Notes: generated by a model not told the origin, from the sequence alone. Positions 43,475 through 53,612 are shown, counted from the first letter of the stretch. The stretch: 64,000 bases of DNA from Brumimicrobium sp964585545 (GCA_964585545.1 CAZPDT010000008.1:1-64000); one strand, 5' to 3'. Program-made: numbers and translations.

Positions 43475-44350
43475 TCATCCTCCCACCTCTTTCTTCTTAA
43501 AACTTGAAGGCGAAATTTGTGTGTGTTTTTTGAAAAAGGCACTAAAATTAGCGGGTTCATTAAAACCCAGTTCATATCCAATCTCCTTGTTGTTAAGGTC
43601 AGTAAAATAGATCAATCTTTTGGCTTCGGTAATGATCCTGGATTGAATATACTCTTTCGCTGTTTTTCCTGTTCTGGCTTTAAACGTTCGATTGAGATGG
43701 TCTGGAGATATATACAATTCAGCCGCATAGAAAGTGGTTGAATGTTCTTTTTTATAATGTTTATTGACAGCATCTTTAAAATTCCGAATCAAATTATTCC
43801 CAGAAGCATCAACAACCGATTCGATAGGGTTGATGGAACAAATATTATTGCATTCAATTAAAAGCAGTTTCAACAATGATCCAATAGACCAAAGTTTCAT
43901 ATTTTTATCGCTATTGAAAAACTCGAGTATATTTTCTGCATAGTTTTTTATAATTGTAAACTTCTCTTTGTCTGGTGTTAAAGGAGGACTTTGTCCATAA
44001 TTTTGAAATAGATTTAAACTCTCTATAAACGACAAAGGAATTGCATTTTCGATTAAAAATTGATTGGAGAAAGTCATAGCAAATCCATAAGATTTTTCGG
44101 ACTCTATGACTTGGTGTACTTGTCCTGGCGCCACAAAAAACACTTGTTGGTTGGCCAAGTCGTAGGTATTAAAATCTATCTTGTGTTCTCCTTTTGCTTT
44201 TTTAACAACTAACACCGTATAAAAATTATGCCTGTGTGGTTCATCGGACTTTCCTTCTCTTCTCACATAAATATCTTCCATGCGAGAAATGCCAAAGTTT
44301 AAACTTTCCTCTTTGGCGTTTACTTTTTGATATGTTTTTACAGTGTTCAT
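43475..44350 (-). CDS. AraC-family transcriptional regulator
   Basis: 291 residues. N-terminal cupin-like sensing domain (about 1-150: HRHNFYTVLVVKKAKGEH, FFVAPGQVHQV) and a C-terminal AraC helix-turn-helix domain (about 190-290: YISPDHLNRTFKARTGKTAKEYI, NNKEIGYELGFNEPANFSAFFKKHTQISPSSFKK in short blocks). Its closeness to pirin, DoxX and YceI genes on the same strand suggests it controls them (inference). Confidence 0.92.
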   Translation of the reverse strand: MNTVKTYQKVNAKEESLNFGISRMEDIYVRREGKSDEPHRHNFYTVLVVKKAKGEHKIDFNTYDLANQQVFFVAPGQVHQVIESEKSYGFAMTFSNQFLIENAIPLSFIESLNLFQNYGQSPPLTPDKEKFTIIKNYAENILEFFNSDKNMKLWSIGSLLKLLLIECNNICSINPIESVVDASGNNLIRNFKDAVNKHYKKEHSTTFYAAELYISPDHLNRTFKARTGKTAKEYIQSRIITEAKRLIYFTDLNNKEIGYELGFNEPANFSAFFKKHTQISPSSFKKKEVGG

Positions 44351-44795
44351 TTTTAAATTGTATTGTATTTTTCCAATATTACCGAAACTACATTATAAAT
44401 TTTTCTCTATTCTTCGGTCTGGTATTAACCACATAATGGTAACTACAATATAAATAATTCTGCTGGTTTATTATATTTATTAAAATATTCAAACAACTAT
44501 TGTATTGGAACGTGGAAGACATCGAGCTCGAAAAACAGAGCGAAAGCGAAGTTTGTGCTCTGTTTTCCCTCATTCTGTTTATTCACTCCTGCTCTGCATC
44601 GCTACGCTACTCTCACTTTGTTCTTTCTCTTCAGGCAATGTTCTGATTAATACAATAACAATGCTATCCTTGTGGTGTGAATTTACATCAAGAAAAATCT
44701 GAAAACTTATGTTAAACACAAACTTTTGTGTTTTAAAATTGGAGTTGTTTTAACAATTGAAAATCAAGGCTGCAACAATAAATGAAGAGCGTTTT
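44351..44795. other. Intergenic region between the AraC gene and the secreted-protein gene
   Basis: 445 bases. Left end should hold the AraC promoter, but no full TAnnTTTG is evident. The middle (about 44510-44640) is a compositionally different segment with a hairpin (next entry) and the string TCGCTACGCTAC, which also occurs in the palindromic repeat near 3019. No gene. Confidence 0.55.
44532..44566. terminator. Perfect 10-bp hairpin, possible terminator
   Basis: AAAACAGAGC / GCTCTGTTTT with a 15-base spacer. It could end the minus-strand transcript from the secreted-protein gene at 44796, but its context resembles a dispersed repeat. Confidence 0.45.
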
Positions 44796-45287
44796 CTAAT
44801 ACAAACCTAATTTACCATGACTTTTTGACTCAATAAAGACAACGGCACATTGAATGAGTTTTGGCTCGTCTTTGGGTCCCTTTACACTTACCCGAATGAT
44901 TAAGCGACGAGACCGATCTGAATAAAAAATAGCCGGATCATCAGAGGTCTTACTATCATATAAAACAACCTCTTCGTTCTCATAGATTGTTTTGCCATTC
45001 TTTTCAACTTTCTTAACTTGTTTACCAATCAGTTGAAAGTCAATTTCATCTTCCGTAAACTCTTTAGCTTTAATTCCAGAAACAGCTGTAATTCGATATT
45101 TAACACCACTTTGAGCAACGAATCGCATTTCATATTCATCACCAGGACGCAGTGACCCCGACTTTGATTGAGAATTTTGTTCCCACCCATTATCACTGTC
45201 TGCTTCTAAAACATCACCGGGGTTAGGACATTGTGCAAAAGTATATGCACCAATGGAAAGAGCGAGTAATAATACTATTTGTTTCAT
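44796..45287 (-). CDS. Small secreted protein of unknown function
   Basis: About 163 residues from ATG 45287, which opens a clear signal peptide (MKQIVLLLALSIGAYTFAQC); the longer frame from 45338 would hide it. The mature part has one early cysteine, is beta-rich (PGDEYEMRFVAQSGVKYRITAVSG, RRLIIRVSVKG) and has a second cysteine near the end. I recognise no family. It follows the lipoprotein gene by 19 bases on the same strand, so the two are very likely cotranscribed. Confidence 0.75.
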   Translation of the reverse strand: MKQIVLLLALSIGAYTFAQCPNPGDVLEADSDNGWEQNSQSKSGSLRPGDEYEMRFVAQSGVKYRITAVSGIKAKEFTEDEIDFQLIGKQVKKVEKNGKTIYENEEVVLYDSKTSDDPAIFYSDRSRRLIIRVSVKGPKDEPKLIQCAVVFIESKSHGKLGLY

Positions 45288-45306
45288 ATTTGAAATCGTG
45301 TTTAAA

Positions 45307-46191
45307 TTATGATATAATTGAAGTTCGAATAGATTCAATGAGTTCTTTCATTTCGCTGTATGAATCTGGAGTAAATAAACATGAAGAGCCTCCATTTAAA
45401 ATCATTGTTTTTCCTTCTTTCTCCATTTTTAATGATGTTTCTTTACAATCTAAATTGTTATACGCTGTTTCAATTTTATTCAACTCTCCTATCATTTTAC
45501 TTACATCCTCATTGTCTGAATAATTTGATAGAAAGCCTTGTAGATTGATAAGTACATTCTTTTGGTCAACGATATTCTCCTGAACATCAAAATCCTCGTC
45601 AAATTCTCCAGCTGTTTGAAACAGAATGTGCATTGTTTCAATCCATGCACCACTCAAAATTAATCCCAATTTATCTCCATTTTTATTTTCAATCAATTGG
45701 TCATATATTTTTAAGTAATTCTCAGATGAAATTTCAAATAATCGTTCCGTATCACCGTCAACACTTTCAATTTCCTTAATCAATTCCTTTTCGTAAACTT
45801 TCGTGATTCCAATTTTTTCACCCAGTTTCTCTAAAGTAGAGATATAATTTAAAAATACATTCTTACCTTGTTCGTATTTCATTAAATAAGCAGCATCAGA
45901 AACGTAAATACCAAAATTAACAGCCATTTTATAATTTGTTGCATAATCCATCGCACCATCTAAACCATGCGTTAATTCCGCGTTAACATTACCATCTAAG
46001 GAATACAACAGATTATATTGCTCATTTGGAGAAGGCATGCTGTATACAATTTCATGTTTTGGTTCGTCATTCATTGTAGAATCCATATCGGAATGAGTAG
46101 CATCCCCAATATCTTTTTTATGATCGGGGTCGGAAGTACAAGAAATAATCCCAACCAGAACGGCTACAAATAAGTAAATTGCTTTTTTCAT
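45307..46191 (-). CDS. Lipoprotein of unknown function
   Basis: 294 residues with a lipoprotein signal (MKKAIYLFVAVLVGIISCTSD). The mature protein is acidic and mainly helical (NYKMAVNFGIYVSDAAYLMKYEQG, ISTLEKLGEKIGITKVYEKEL), without a catalytic motif I recognise. First gene of a two-gene unit with the small secreted protein. I recall similar proteins in related Flavobacteriales but cannot name a family. Confidence 0.75.
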   Translation of the reverse strand: MKKAIYLFVAVLVGIISCTSDPDHKKDIGDATHSDMDSTMNDEPKHEIVYSMPSPNEQYNLLYSLDGNVNAELTHGLDGAMDYATNYKMAVNFGIYVSDAAYLMKYEQGKNVFLNYISTLEKLGEKIGITKVYEKELIKEIESVDGDTERLFEISSENYLKIYDQLIENKNGDKLGLILSGAWIETMHILFQTAGEFDEDFDVQENIVDQKNVLINLQGFLSNYSDNEDVSKMIGELNKIETAYNNLDCKETSLKMEKEGKTMILNGGSSCLFTPDSYSEMKELIESIRTSIIS

Positions 46192-46219
46192 AATGATTTT
46201 ACATAATGTTAATTCAATC

Positions 46220-46227
46220 CAAAATTA
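46220..46227 (-). promoter_or_regulatory. -7 box of the lipoprotein gene pair
   Basis: TAATTTTG on the minus strand, 28 bases before the ATG at 46191. Confidence 0.45.
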
Positions 46228-46464
46228 AACAATTTTTTTAAACAGTTTAACAGTTTTCTAACAAATTAGCGAATTTATCTTCTTTTTGAATACATTTCAA
46301 GTCAAAAAGCAACCGTAAATTACAAACAATACGCTCTGTGGTTGAGTATCGTTTTATAACTTATAATTGACCATCACATACAAGATTGATGATTTGTCTT
46401 TTACCTGACCTTATTAATTTGTGTTCAGTAAATTAAAGTTCTCAAAAATCATTGTATCAACAAC

Positions 46465-47646
46465 CTATTCATCCTTCGATTGACTTTCTTTTTCTTTCTT
46501 TTCATCTTTCGTGAAAAAATCTTTTATCTGTTCTCCAAAGCTGGATTCATCATTTTTATTTTTGACATCTTCAGGACCTATACTGTGATCAATGTCAGCT
46601 TTGTAAGCCTCAATAATTGCATTTCGGAAAACATTCATAATTGTTGTAAACACATGAACATTAGGATCATCATATTTCCCCGAAATCGGCACTTTTGTCC
46701 CCGAACTTTTCTTCACTTGGTTCTTTGTAATGTTAAAGACCAATCCAATGAAAGCTTGCCAAAATTTATTTAATGTTGTCCCTTTTTCATTAACGTTAAA
46801 GACGTCTACTCCTGTTAGAACAGGCTTGACATATCCTTTTATTTGTTTGTCAATCATATCAAACTCACAAGCTAATGCAAAATTTCCTTTTTCAAAATCA
46901 AAATTTGCATAGGCATTCGTGAAATCATTTAAAGCCGTTAAATCCACCTTTTTAATGTTTAAATTAAGATCTAAATCTGGAATTTCTTTTAAAATATTCA
47001 ATTTTCCATCTAAACGCAGTTGACCTTTTCCAAAAATTTGAGAAGTCAGCTTTACACGAGAAGGCAATGCCTCTTCTGATTTTGTGGAGTTGGTCAAATT
47101 TTTTGCCACTAAATTTAAATTTGTAAGTTTCAGATTCACTGGAGGCTTGGAAACCGCATTTTCAAACTCAATCTTTCCCTTTGCAATTGAAAAAGTATTA
47201 ATTTTAAGAGGTATAAAATCAATTACTGGTTGTACCCATGAGGCATCACCAACTTGTTGCTCCTTCTTATTGCTTCCATCTGCAAAATATAAATTCGGTT
47301 CATCCAAGTAAATCTCACTGACAATTGATCCATGAAAAATCTCTTTCCATTCCACAGAGATATCAGCGTTTTTAATATATACAAATGGCTTTGTGACATC
47401 ATTTGTCGTAATTTTTATTTCAAACCCTTGAAAAATCATTGCTCCACGAAACAACGCTAAATCGAGATCATTGAGCCTACACTCATAACCTTCTACTTTA
47501 TTTACAGCTGCAACCAAACGATTTTTTAAAAAATAGGGAAGCCCTATACGAACACCTATTAGAACAAGTAAGATAATGAGTAAAACAACCCTTCTTCTTC
47601 TCTTCTTCGGCTGAGAAGGAAGTAAAATTTCTTTAAAACTTTTCAT
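46465..47646 (-). CDS. AsmA/DUF748-like membrane-anchored protein
   Basis: 393 residues. One N-terminal hydrophobic helix after a basic stretch (PKKRRRRVVLLIILLVLIGV), then a beta-rich envelope domain with repeating short strands (LTNLNLVAKNLTNS, GKLNILKEIPDLDLNLNIKKVDL) as in DUF748/AsmA proteins, which bridge inner and outer membranes. The C-terminal 40 residues are highly charged. Likely an envelope-biogenesis protein; assignment is at family level only. Confidence 0.7.
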   Translation of the reverse strand: MKSFKEILLPSQPKKRRRRVVLLIILLVLIGVRIGLPYFLKNRLVAAVNKVEGYECRLNDLDLALFRGAMIFQGFEIKITTNDVTKPFVYIKNADISVEWKEIFHGSIVSEIYLDEPNLYFADGSNKKEQQVGDASWVQPVIDFIPLKINTFSIAKGKIEFENAVSKPPVNLKLTNLNLVAKNLTNSTKSEEALPSRVKLTSQIFGKGQLRLDGKLNILKEIPDLDLNLNIKKVDLTALNDFTNAYANFDFEKGNFALACEFDMIDKQIKGYVKPVLTGVDVFNVNEKGTTLNKFWQAFIGLVFNITKNQVKKSSGTKVPISGKYDDPNVHVFTTIMNVFRNAIIEAYKADIDHSIGPEDVKNKNDESSFGEQIKDFFTKDEKKEKESQSKDE

Positions 47647-47849
47647 TTATTTGGTTTTCGTGTTAAAATTTAAAACTGTATTTAGTTAGGAAGTTTGATT
47701 GGACAATAAAACAATATACTATAATGGTTTATAAATTAAAAATTTAAAATTTTAAAAAATGTGAAATAATCGTATCGTTTTCATTTTTTTACTTTTTTTC
47801 TCATTTAAAATATATCTTTTATTTGTTTTTATTCCTAAAACAAATTATG

Positions 47850-47857
47850 TACTTTTG
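47850..47857 (+). promoter_or_regulatory. -7 box of the 990-residue T9SS protein gene
   Basis: TACTTTTG, 55 bases before the ATG at 47912. A TTTG at 47822-47825 is 24 bases upstream, slightly too far for the -33 consensus. Confidence 0.45.
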
Positions 47858-47911
47858 ATTGTATGTAAAAAAATACAATTTACTTTTAGTAATACCTAAA
47901 TCGGATATTTT

Positions 47912-50884
47912 ATGAAAACATTTATACAAACCATCTTTTCTGTCTTCTTTATAATTTCTTTTTCATGGGGGCAAAATCAAACTTATAATACAGGCACAAA
48001 CACCTATCAATTTAATAACACGGGGACATTTCAATTAACTGGAATTCCTGATGGCACAGTCGTACAAATAGAATGTTATGGCGCTGGCGGAGGTGGAGGT
48101 GGTATATGGACTGCCAATTTTGCTTCTACCTCCAGTGGTGGTGGAGGTGGCGGTGGCTATGCAAAATTAAATTACTTCACTGTTAGTGGAGGAAGTTTGA
48201 AAGTTATTGTTGGGAAAGGAGGACTTAAAGGAACGGGAAGTATACCATTAGAAGAGGCTTATGACGGACAAAATGGTGAAAATTCTGCCGTGTATTTTCT
48301 CCCTTCATCGGACACGATTTGTAAGGCAACAGGAGGAGCAGGTTCTCTTCACCAAAGCGCAGCAAATGGCTCTTGGTTTTCACCAGCAAAAGCACTTGGT
48401 CCCGCAGGAATTGGAGGTCAAGGAACAATCGGTGATGTCTTAATCGATGGTGATGATGGCACGACAGGCACTACTCCCTCATTTAGCAGTGGTCAAGGTG
48501 GAGATGGAGGGAATGGAGCAGGACCTTTAGGTGGTAATGGAGGAATATACAGTGCCAGTTCTCCTGGTGCTAATTATGGATCTCCTGGCGCTCCTTATGG
48601 AGGTGGTGGAAGTGGATGTGCAGATTATGAAGGTGGTGGCGGTGCTACATATAAAATAGGTGGTGATGGTGCCGATGGTGGAGTCATTATTACCATTTTG
48701 GACATGAACATCACAACACAACCACTACCATCCAACACTTTTTGTGCTGGAGACCAAATCACCGTTGATTACACGGCTACTGGAACATTTAACACCGGAA
48801 ACACATTCAGTTTACAACTTTCAGATGCAACTGGTGATTTTAGCACACCAATAATTATAGGTTCAACAAATTCAACCACCTCGGGGAGTATTATTGGAAC
48901 CATTCCCACTTCAGCAACAGGAACGGGATATCGTGTACGAGTAGTTGGAAACAATCCTCCAGTTGAAGGCTCTGATAACGGTTCAGATATCACAATTAAA
49001 GCAACACCTACTGCACCTTCGTCATCAACTCAAGATTTTTGTGGCATGAAAACAATCGCAGACCTTTCTCCAAATGGGGCAAATATTTCATGGTATTCAT
49101 CTTCTTCTAGCACGACACCTTTGTCTGGTTCTCAATCACTTTCTACACAAAACTATTATGTTACTGAAACGGTAAATGGCTGTGAGAGCGATAAAACAAC
49201 AGTTCAAATTAATATACATTCACTCCCAACAATTGATGCGGGAACCGACCAAATTGTTTGTGATGGAGATGCTGTTACCCTAAGTGGTTCGGGAGCCGGT
49301 GCAGGAACTTATACTTGGAATCATTCTGTTGCTGATGGTGTAGCGTTTACACCTGCAATTGGATCAATTACTTATACCGTAACTGGAACCGATGAAAATG
49401 GTTGTCAGAACACAGATGATGTAACGGTTACTGTAAATTCTAATCCCTTGTTTACGCTCTCTTCTACTGATCCGACAACTTGTACTGGAACTGATGGTGC
49501 AATTACTCTATCTGGTCTTTCCCCGAACACAACTTATGATGTTTCTTATGCTGGAAATGGGCCAACTTCTATGACTTCAAATGCTGCAGGTGATGTTGTA
49601 ATTTCAGGACTTTCCTCAGGTACTTATTCTGGATTTACTGTAGCAACAGCTACGACTTGCTCGACAACAGACAACTCAAGTATTCTTCTTTCAGCGCCCT
49701 CTGCACCCAGTATTTCTGCAACAGGAGGAACAATTTGTGCAGGCGAAAATATTGTTCTATCTGCATCAGGTTCACCTTCAGGCGGCACTTACAGTTGGGA
49801 TAATGGTGCTGGTACAAACGCTACAGCTACTGTTAGCCCAGGAGATACAACAACTTTTACCGTAACATATACATTAAATGGTTGTAATGCTTCGGCTTCT
49901 ACAACAGTTTTTGTAAATCCTCTTCCAACAATTGATGCTGGAACTGACCAAACTGTTTGTGATGAAACACCGGTTACATTAAGTGGGTCTGGAGCAGGAT
50001 CTGGAGCAACTTACACCTGGAGTCATTCTGTTACAGATGGAATGCCTTTTAAACCTACTCTAGGAACCACTACATTTACAGTTACTGCTACAGACGAAAA
50101 TGGATGTCAAAATACAGATGAAGTAATCGTTACTGTAAATCCACTTCCAATAGTTGATGCAGGTTCGGATGCTTCTATATGTCCCGGTGATTCTGTTGTT
50201 ATTGCAGCAAATGGAGCTGCTTCATATTTATGGAACAATGGACTTGGAAGCGGTAATCCTCAAACGGTTGCGCCAATTGAGGACAGCTATTATGTTGTGG
50301 AAGGCACCAATCAATACGGTTGTTCTAATACAGACTCAGTTCTTGTATCAATTGCCCCTCATCCTATTGCTATTGCTGGAGATACACTTCCTTCTATTTG
50401 TAAAAATGAAACCTCTATTGGGATGAACGGATCCATTAGTGGTTCTGCTAATAATGGCTATTGGACTGGTGGCAGTGGTTCTTGGAACAATGCATCTGAT
50501 CCTCTAAATGCAAGTTATAATGCGGGACTGAATGATTCAGGATGGATTCAATTGCAGTTAATTGCTACAGGAGGGAATTGTCCAAATGATACTGCATACA
50601 ATGCCATTTTTATCGAAAGTTGTATTTTATCAGTAAAAACTGAAGTACAACAACAAGTAAAACTCTATCCCAATCCTGCATACAATACCATTAATATAGA
50701 AGGAGAAAACTTAGCATCAAATTACGGTTATTATAACCTAACAACAATGACAGGAAAAATTGTGAAATCAGGTACAATTGACTCAAATCATCAGGTCATC
50801 AATGTTTCGAATATCTCCAACGGGTTATATTTACTACAGATAAAAGGGAAAAATCATAAAATTGTAAAAATAGAAGTGCAATAA
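47912..50884 (+). CDS. Large secreted protein: glycine-rich domain, Ig-like repeats and T9SS sorting domain
   Basis: 990 residues. Signal peptide MKTFIQTIFSVFFIISFSWGQ; residues about 25-270 a glycine-rich domain (runs such as GGGGGGGYAKL); then several Ig/PKD-like modules, each ending about TVTV-N-PLP. Two modules are close copies: LPTIDAGTDQ at about 439 and again at 669, both with GSGAG, YTW-HSV and TDENGCQNTD. The final 80 residues are a type A Por sorting domain (VKLYPNPAYNTINIEG ... NISNGLYLLQIKGKNHK). Probably surface-exposed, adhesin-like. Stands alone with its own promoter. Confidence 0.9.
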   Translation: MKTFIQTIFSVFFIISFSWGQNQTYNTGTNTYQFNNTGTFQLTGIPDGTVVQIECYGAGGGGGGIWTANFASTSSGGGGGGGYAKLNYFTVSGGSLKVIVGKGGLKGTGSIPLEEAYDGQNGENSAVYFLPSSDTICKATGGAGSLHQSAANGSWFSPAKALGPAGIGGQGTIGDVLIDGDDGTTGTTPSFSSGQGGDGGNGAGPLGGNGGIYSASSPGANYGSPGAPYGGGGSGCADYEGGGGATYKIGGDGADGGVIITILDMNITTQPLPSNTFCAGDQITVDYTATGTFNTGNTFSLQLSDATGDFSTPIIIGSTNSTTSGSIIGTIPTSATGTGYRVRVVGNNPPVEGSDNGSDITIKATPTAPSSSTQDFCGMKTIADLSPNGANISWYSSSSSTTPLSGSQSLSTQNYYVTETVNGCESDKTTVQINIHSLPTIDAGTDQIVCDGDAVTLSGSGAGAGTYTWNHSVADGVAFTPAIGSITYTVTGTDENGCQNTDDVTVTVNSNPLFTLSSTDPTTCTGTDGAITLSGLSPNTTYDVSYAGNGPTSMTSNAAGDVVISGLSSGTYSGFTVATATTCSTTDNSSILLSAPSAPSISATGGTICAGENIVLSASGSPSGGTYSWDNGAGTNATATVSPGDTTTFTVTYTLNGCNASASTTVFVNPLPTIDAGTDQTVCDETPVTLSGSGAGSGATYTWSHSVTDGMPFKPTLGTTTFTVTATDENGCQNTDEVIVTVNPLPIVDAGSDASICPGDSVVIAANGAASYLWNNGLGSGNPQTVAPIEDSYYVVEGTNQYGCSNTDSVLVSIAPHPIAIAGDTLPSICKNETSIGMNGSISGSANNGYWTGGSGSWNNASDPLNASYNAGLNDSGWIQLQLIATGGNCPNDTAYNAIFIESCILSVKTEVQQQVKLYPNPAYNTINIEGENLASNYGYYNLTTMTGKIVKSGTIDSNHQVINVSNISNGLYLLQIKGKNHKIVKIEVQ

Positions 50885-50949
50885 CCCTACTATTTATTGA
50901 ATAGAGTTTAGTTATTTTTTATAGAGATTTCAATCTAAACAAAAAAGAT

Positions 50950-50987
50950 AATATTTCCCCCTCCGTTATTTTCAAAGGGGGAATATT
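50950..50987. terminator. Terminator between the T9SS gene and the 299-residue gene
   Basis: Stem AATATTTCCCCCT / AAGGGGGAATATT (one bulge), 12-base loop, flanked by A and T runs, between convergent genes. Confidence 0.75.
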
Positions 50988-51111
50988 TTGCTCTTCTTAG
51001 CTAAAAGAATATTTATCAAAGTTATTCTCTTTAGCATTAGATACCTGATCAAGAATATATTTCATCATCAATTGATACAAAAATAATAACATATAACACG
51101 CCAGCCCCAGT

Positions 51112-52011
51112 TTACCATTTCCCATCAGAAGTTTTATCATAGAGTCGAGCATGAGCTTTTTCTATCATCCCTGAGTAATCATTAAATATATTGCTCTGCA
51201 TTTCCGAAAATGTAAGTCGTTGACATATCCCTAGATATTGATAACCATCAGCTTCAACAAAAACATGGGTGTTTACGAATCCACCTTCAGCTGGTACTGC
51301 TATAGGTAAAGCAAATATCATATCTTCTTTCCCATCTTTAATAGCATTGATATATTCCTCCAAATCGACAAATTTGATACTCTTGGTGTATTTACTCTTA
51401 AACTCCTCTTCTGAAATCCCATCCAACCATTCTCTAGGAATGTATAATGTTTTTTTAGAGAAAACATCCGCACGTTGTTGAGCTACCTTTTTCAATTTCT
51501 TACTTTTCGACAACCCTTTTTTATCAATGGTGTTTAATTTGGAATTCAATATTTTAACGCCCAAATCAATCGACAAATCCTTATTGTTATTAAATCCCTC
51601 AGCATAGCATAGATACTGATGGTAAAAACCATATTTATTCCCTTTTATATTTAATTGAATACCGTAGGAAGTTGATTTTGCATCAACCCCAGATTTATCT
51701 GAAAATAAATTACTAGAACCCACTTTAACAATTGCAATAAAAGCAATATTTTTTCCATCTTTCATTTTCTTTTTAAGTGATTCAATTGAATCTTCACCTA
51801 CAATCTCGGTAAAACGCCAACTCTCTTCTAATGCCTTTCGAAGAGCACTATCTAATCCATTCTCTTTGGATAATCCCAAATAAACATCTGCATTCTTCAG
51901 ATATTCAAGATCTGCCCTTTTGAAATTCTGTTCATAACGATATTTTTGTGCAACACCAGAAAATACAAATAATAGAGCCGTAATAAATAAATATATTTTT
52001 TTCATATTCAT
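51112..52011 (-). CDS. Secreted protein of unknown function
   Basis: 299 residues with an apparent signal peptide (MNMKKIYLFITALLFVFSGVAQ). The body is mixed alpha/beta: ADVYLGLSKENGLDSALRKALEESW and IPREWLDGISEEEFKSKYTKSIKFVDLEE. No motif I recognise; the shape suggests a periplasmic substrate-sensing or binding domain. A strong -33/-7 promoter precedes it, so it is expressed as a single gene. Confidence 0.75.
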   Translation of the reverse strand: MNMKKIYLFITALLFVFSGVAQKYRYEQNFKRADLEYLKNADVYLGLSKENGLDSALRKALEESWRFTEIVGEDSIESLKKKMKDGKNIAFIAIVKVGSSNLFSDKSGVDAKSTSYGIQLNIKGNKYGFYHQYLCYAEGFNNNKDLSIDLGVKILNSKLNTIDKKGLSKSKKLKKVAQQRADVFSKKTLYIPREWLDGISEEEFKSKYTKSIKFVDLEEYINAIKDGKEDMIFALPIAVPAEGGFVNTHVFVEADGYQYLGICQRLTFSEMQSNIFNDYSGMIEKAHARLYDKTSDGKW

Positions 52012-52036
52012 ACAATTTATAATTTTAAATAGACCT

Positions 52037-52067
52037 CAAAATTAATGATTATGAAGAAAAAGACAAA
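52037..52067 (-). promoter_or_regulatory. Promoter of the 299-residue secreted protein
   Basis: On the minus strand TTTG (52067-52064), exactly 19 bases, then TAATTTTG (52044-52037), 25 bases before the ATG at 52011. A textbook Bacteroidota promoter. Confidence 0.7.
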
Positions 52068-52160
52068 GTTTTTAATCTTTGGACAACTAAAAACAGTTGT
52101 AATATATCCTTTGTATTGGTTAGAAATAATGAAATCAATTCGTTAACGATCTGTTCAAAT

Positions 52161-53612
52161 TCATTGCTCTCTTTGCAACAGCAAAGTGTCCAGGTTATAT
52201 TTCAGTTTGAGCCAGCGCCTCAGCTTGTCTTGCTCTTTAGGAATGTCTTCTTCATTGATGAGTGTATCTTGCCATTTTACTGTAAATTCTACAATAGTGT
52301 CTATAGTTTTAAAATTAGAAGAAATCACACTTGAATACGATATTCTATCGATATCTTCATAATTAATTTTAACCTCTTTTGTCAATTCTTCAAAAGGAAT
52401 ATGAAGTGCTTCATATTTTAATAATTTTCTCACTTTATCTTCAAGAAAAGTAATTTGATCAGATTGAGACAATAAATCCAAAGAGTCCCGATAACGAATT
52501 TGTGACATATATCGAAGGTTATCCAGGTTCTTTGACCGATTTTGGTTAAATACCAATTCTGCATTGATTAGTGATGGATAATCTTTCATTCGATTTCTCA
52601 AAATAGAAATGGTGTTTTCTGGAATTTCATCCAATCCAAAACTATTTAACTCTATGATGGATTTTTTATTTTTTGCATCAGAGTATTTATATATGGCATT
52701 TGATTTTATAAATTCATCATGAGGTAAGGTTTCTAGCTCTTTATTTATAAAAGCCTGGGCATCAACTTCAAACCTACTTTGTTTCCATACATCAATGAAT
52801 GTAAATATGGCAGGTATCATAACAACAATGGCCACAGCTGTTGCAATTCTAGAAATCCTCTTTCGTTTTTTAGAATTGGCATATTTAAGCATGGGGAAGC
52901 GCAATAATTTAACTACAAGAAAAGTAGCCAAAGCAATAAAAATTGTATTGATGGTAAAAAGATATAATGCACCAAAAAAGTAAGTAAAATTAGCTTTTGC
53001 CAACCCATATCCAGCAGTACATAAAGGAGGCATCAAAGCAGTAGCAATAGCGACACCAAAAATTACCGAAGCAACGGTTCCTTTTTTTGTTCTAGCAATA
53101 ATCAAAGCCAATCCACCAAAAAAAGCAATTAAAACATCTCGAATATCAGGCTTTACTCGTCCCAAAAGCTCAGATGTATCTTCACTTAGAGGAAAAAATC
53201 GAAAAAATAGAAATGCAGTGACTAAACTTAGAACAATCATAATCACCAGATTAATTAAAGATCGTCTAAGTGTATCAATATCATTAATAGCAATTGATAA
53301 ACCTATTCCTAAAATCGGTCCCATCAACGGAGAAATTAACATAGCACCAATAACAACAGCTGTTGAATTGGCATTCAAACCTATGGACGCAACAAGTATG
53401 GAACAAACTAAGATCCAAGCTGTCGCTCCTTTAAAGGAGATGTCTCCCTGAATTGCTGATAACGTAGAATCTCTGTCGGTCTCCTCTCTAAAACTCAATA
53501 ATTTTTTGAAAAACCTTTTAATGCTTTTCCAAAATCCTTGTGCATCCTTTTTTAATGTTTCTTTTGTTTCATCTAAAGCTCCATTTTCAGCATCATCTTG
53601 ATTGTTATCCAT
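52161..53612 (-). CDS. DUF389 domain-containing membrane protein
   Basis: 483 residues. The central part (about residues 50-270) has six or so helices and the DUF389 signatures VVIGAMLISPLMGPILGIGL and ARTKKGTVASVIFGVAIATALMPPLCTAGYGLA (in short blocks). The last 200 residues are hydrophilic and helical, extending past the conserved domain. Function unknown. It follows the small membrane-protein gene by 28 bases on the same strand, so they are probably one operon. Confidence 0.88.
   Translation of the reverse strand: MDNNQDDAENGALDETKETLKKDAQGFWKSIKRFFKKLLSFREETDRDSTLSAIQGDISFKGATAWILVCSILVASIGLNANSTAVVIGAMLISPLMGPILGIGLSIAINDIDTLRRSLINLVIMIVLSLVTAFLFFRFFPLSEDTSELLGRVKPDIRDVLIAFFGGLALIIARTKKGTVASVIFGVAIATALMPPLCTAGYGLAKANFTYFFGALYLFTINTIFIALATFLVVKLLRFPMLKYANSKKRKRISRIATAVAIVVMIPAIFTFIDVWKQSRFEVDAQAFINKELETLPHDEFIKSNAIYKYSDAKNKKSIIELNSFGLDEIPENTISILRNRMKDYPSLINAELVFNQNRSKNLDNLRYMSQIRYRDSLDLLSQSDQITFLEDKVRKLLKYEALHIPFEELTKEVKINYEDIDRISYSSVISSNFKTIDTIVEFTVKWQDTLINEEDIPKEQDKLRRWLKLKYNLDTLLLQREQ

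Noticed and set aside
44505..44702. 65-residue reading frame
   Set aside because: Arginine- and cysteine-rich low-quality frame in a repeat-like segment with a hairpin; no start signal.
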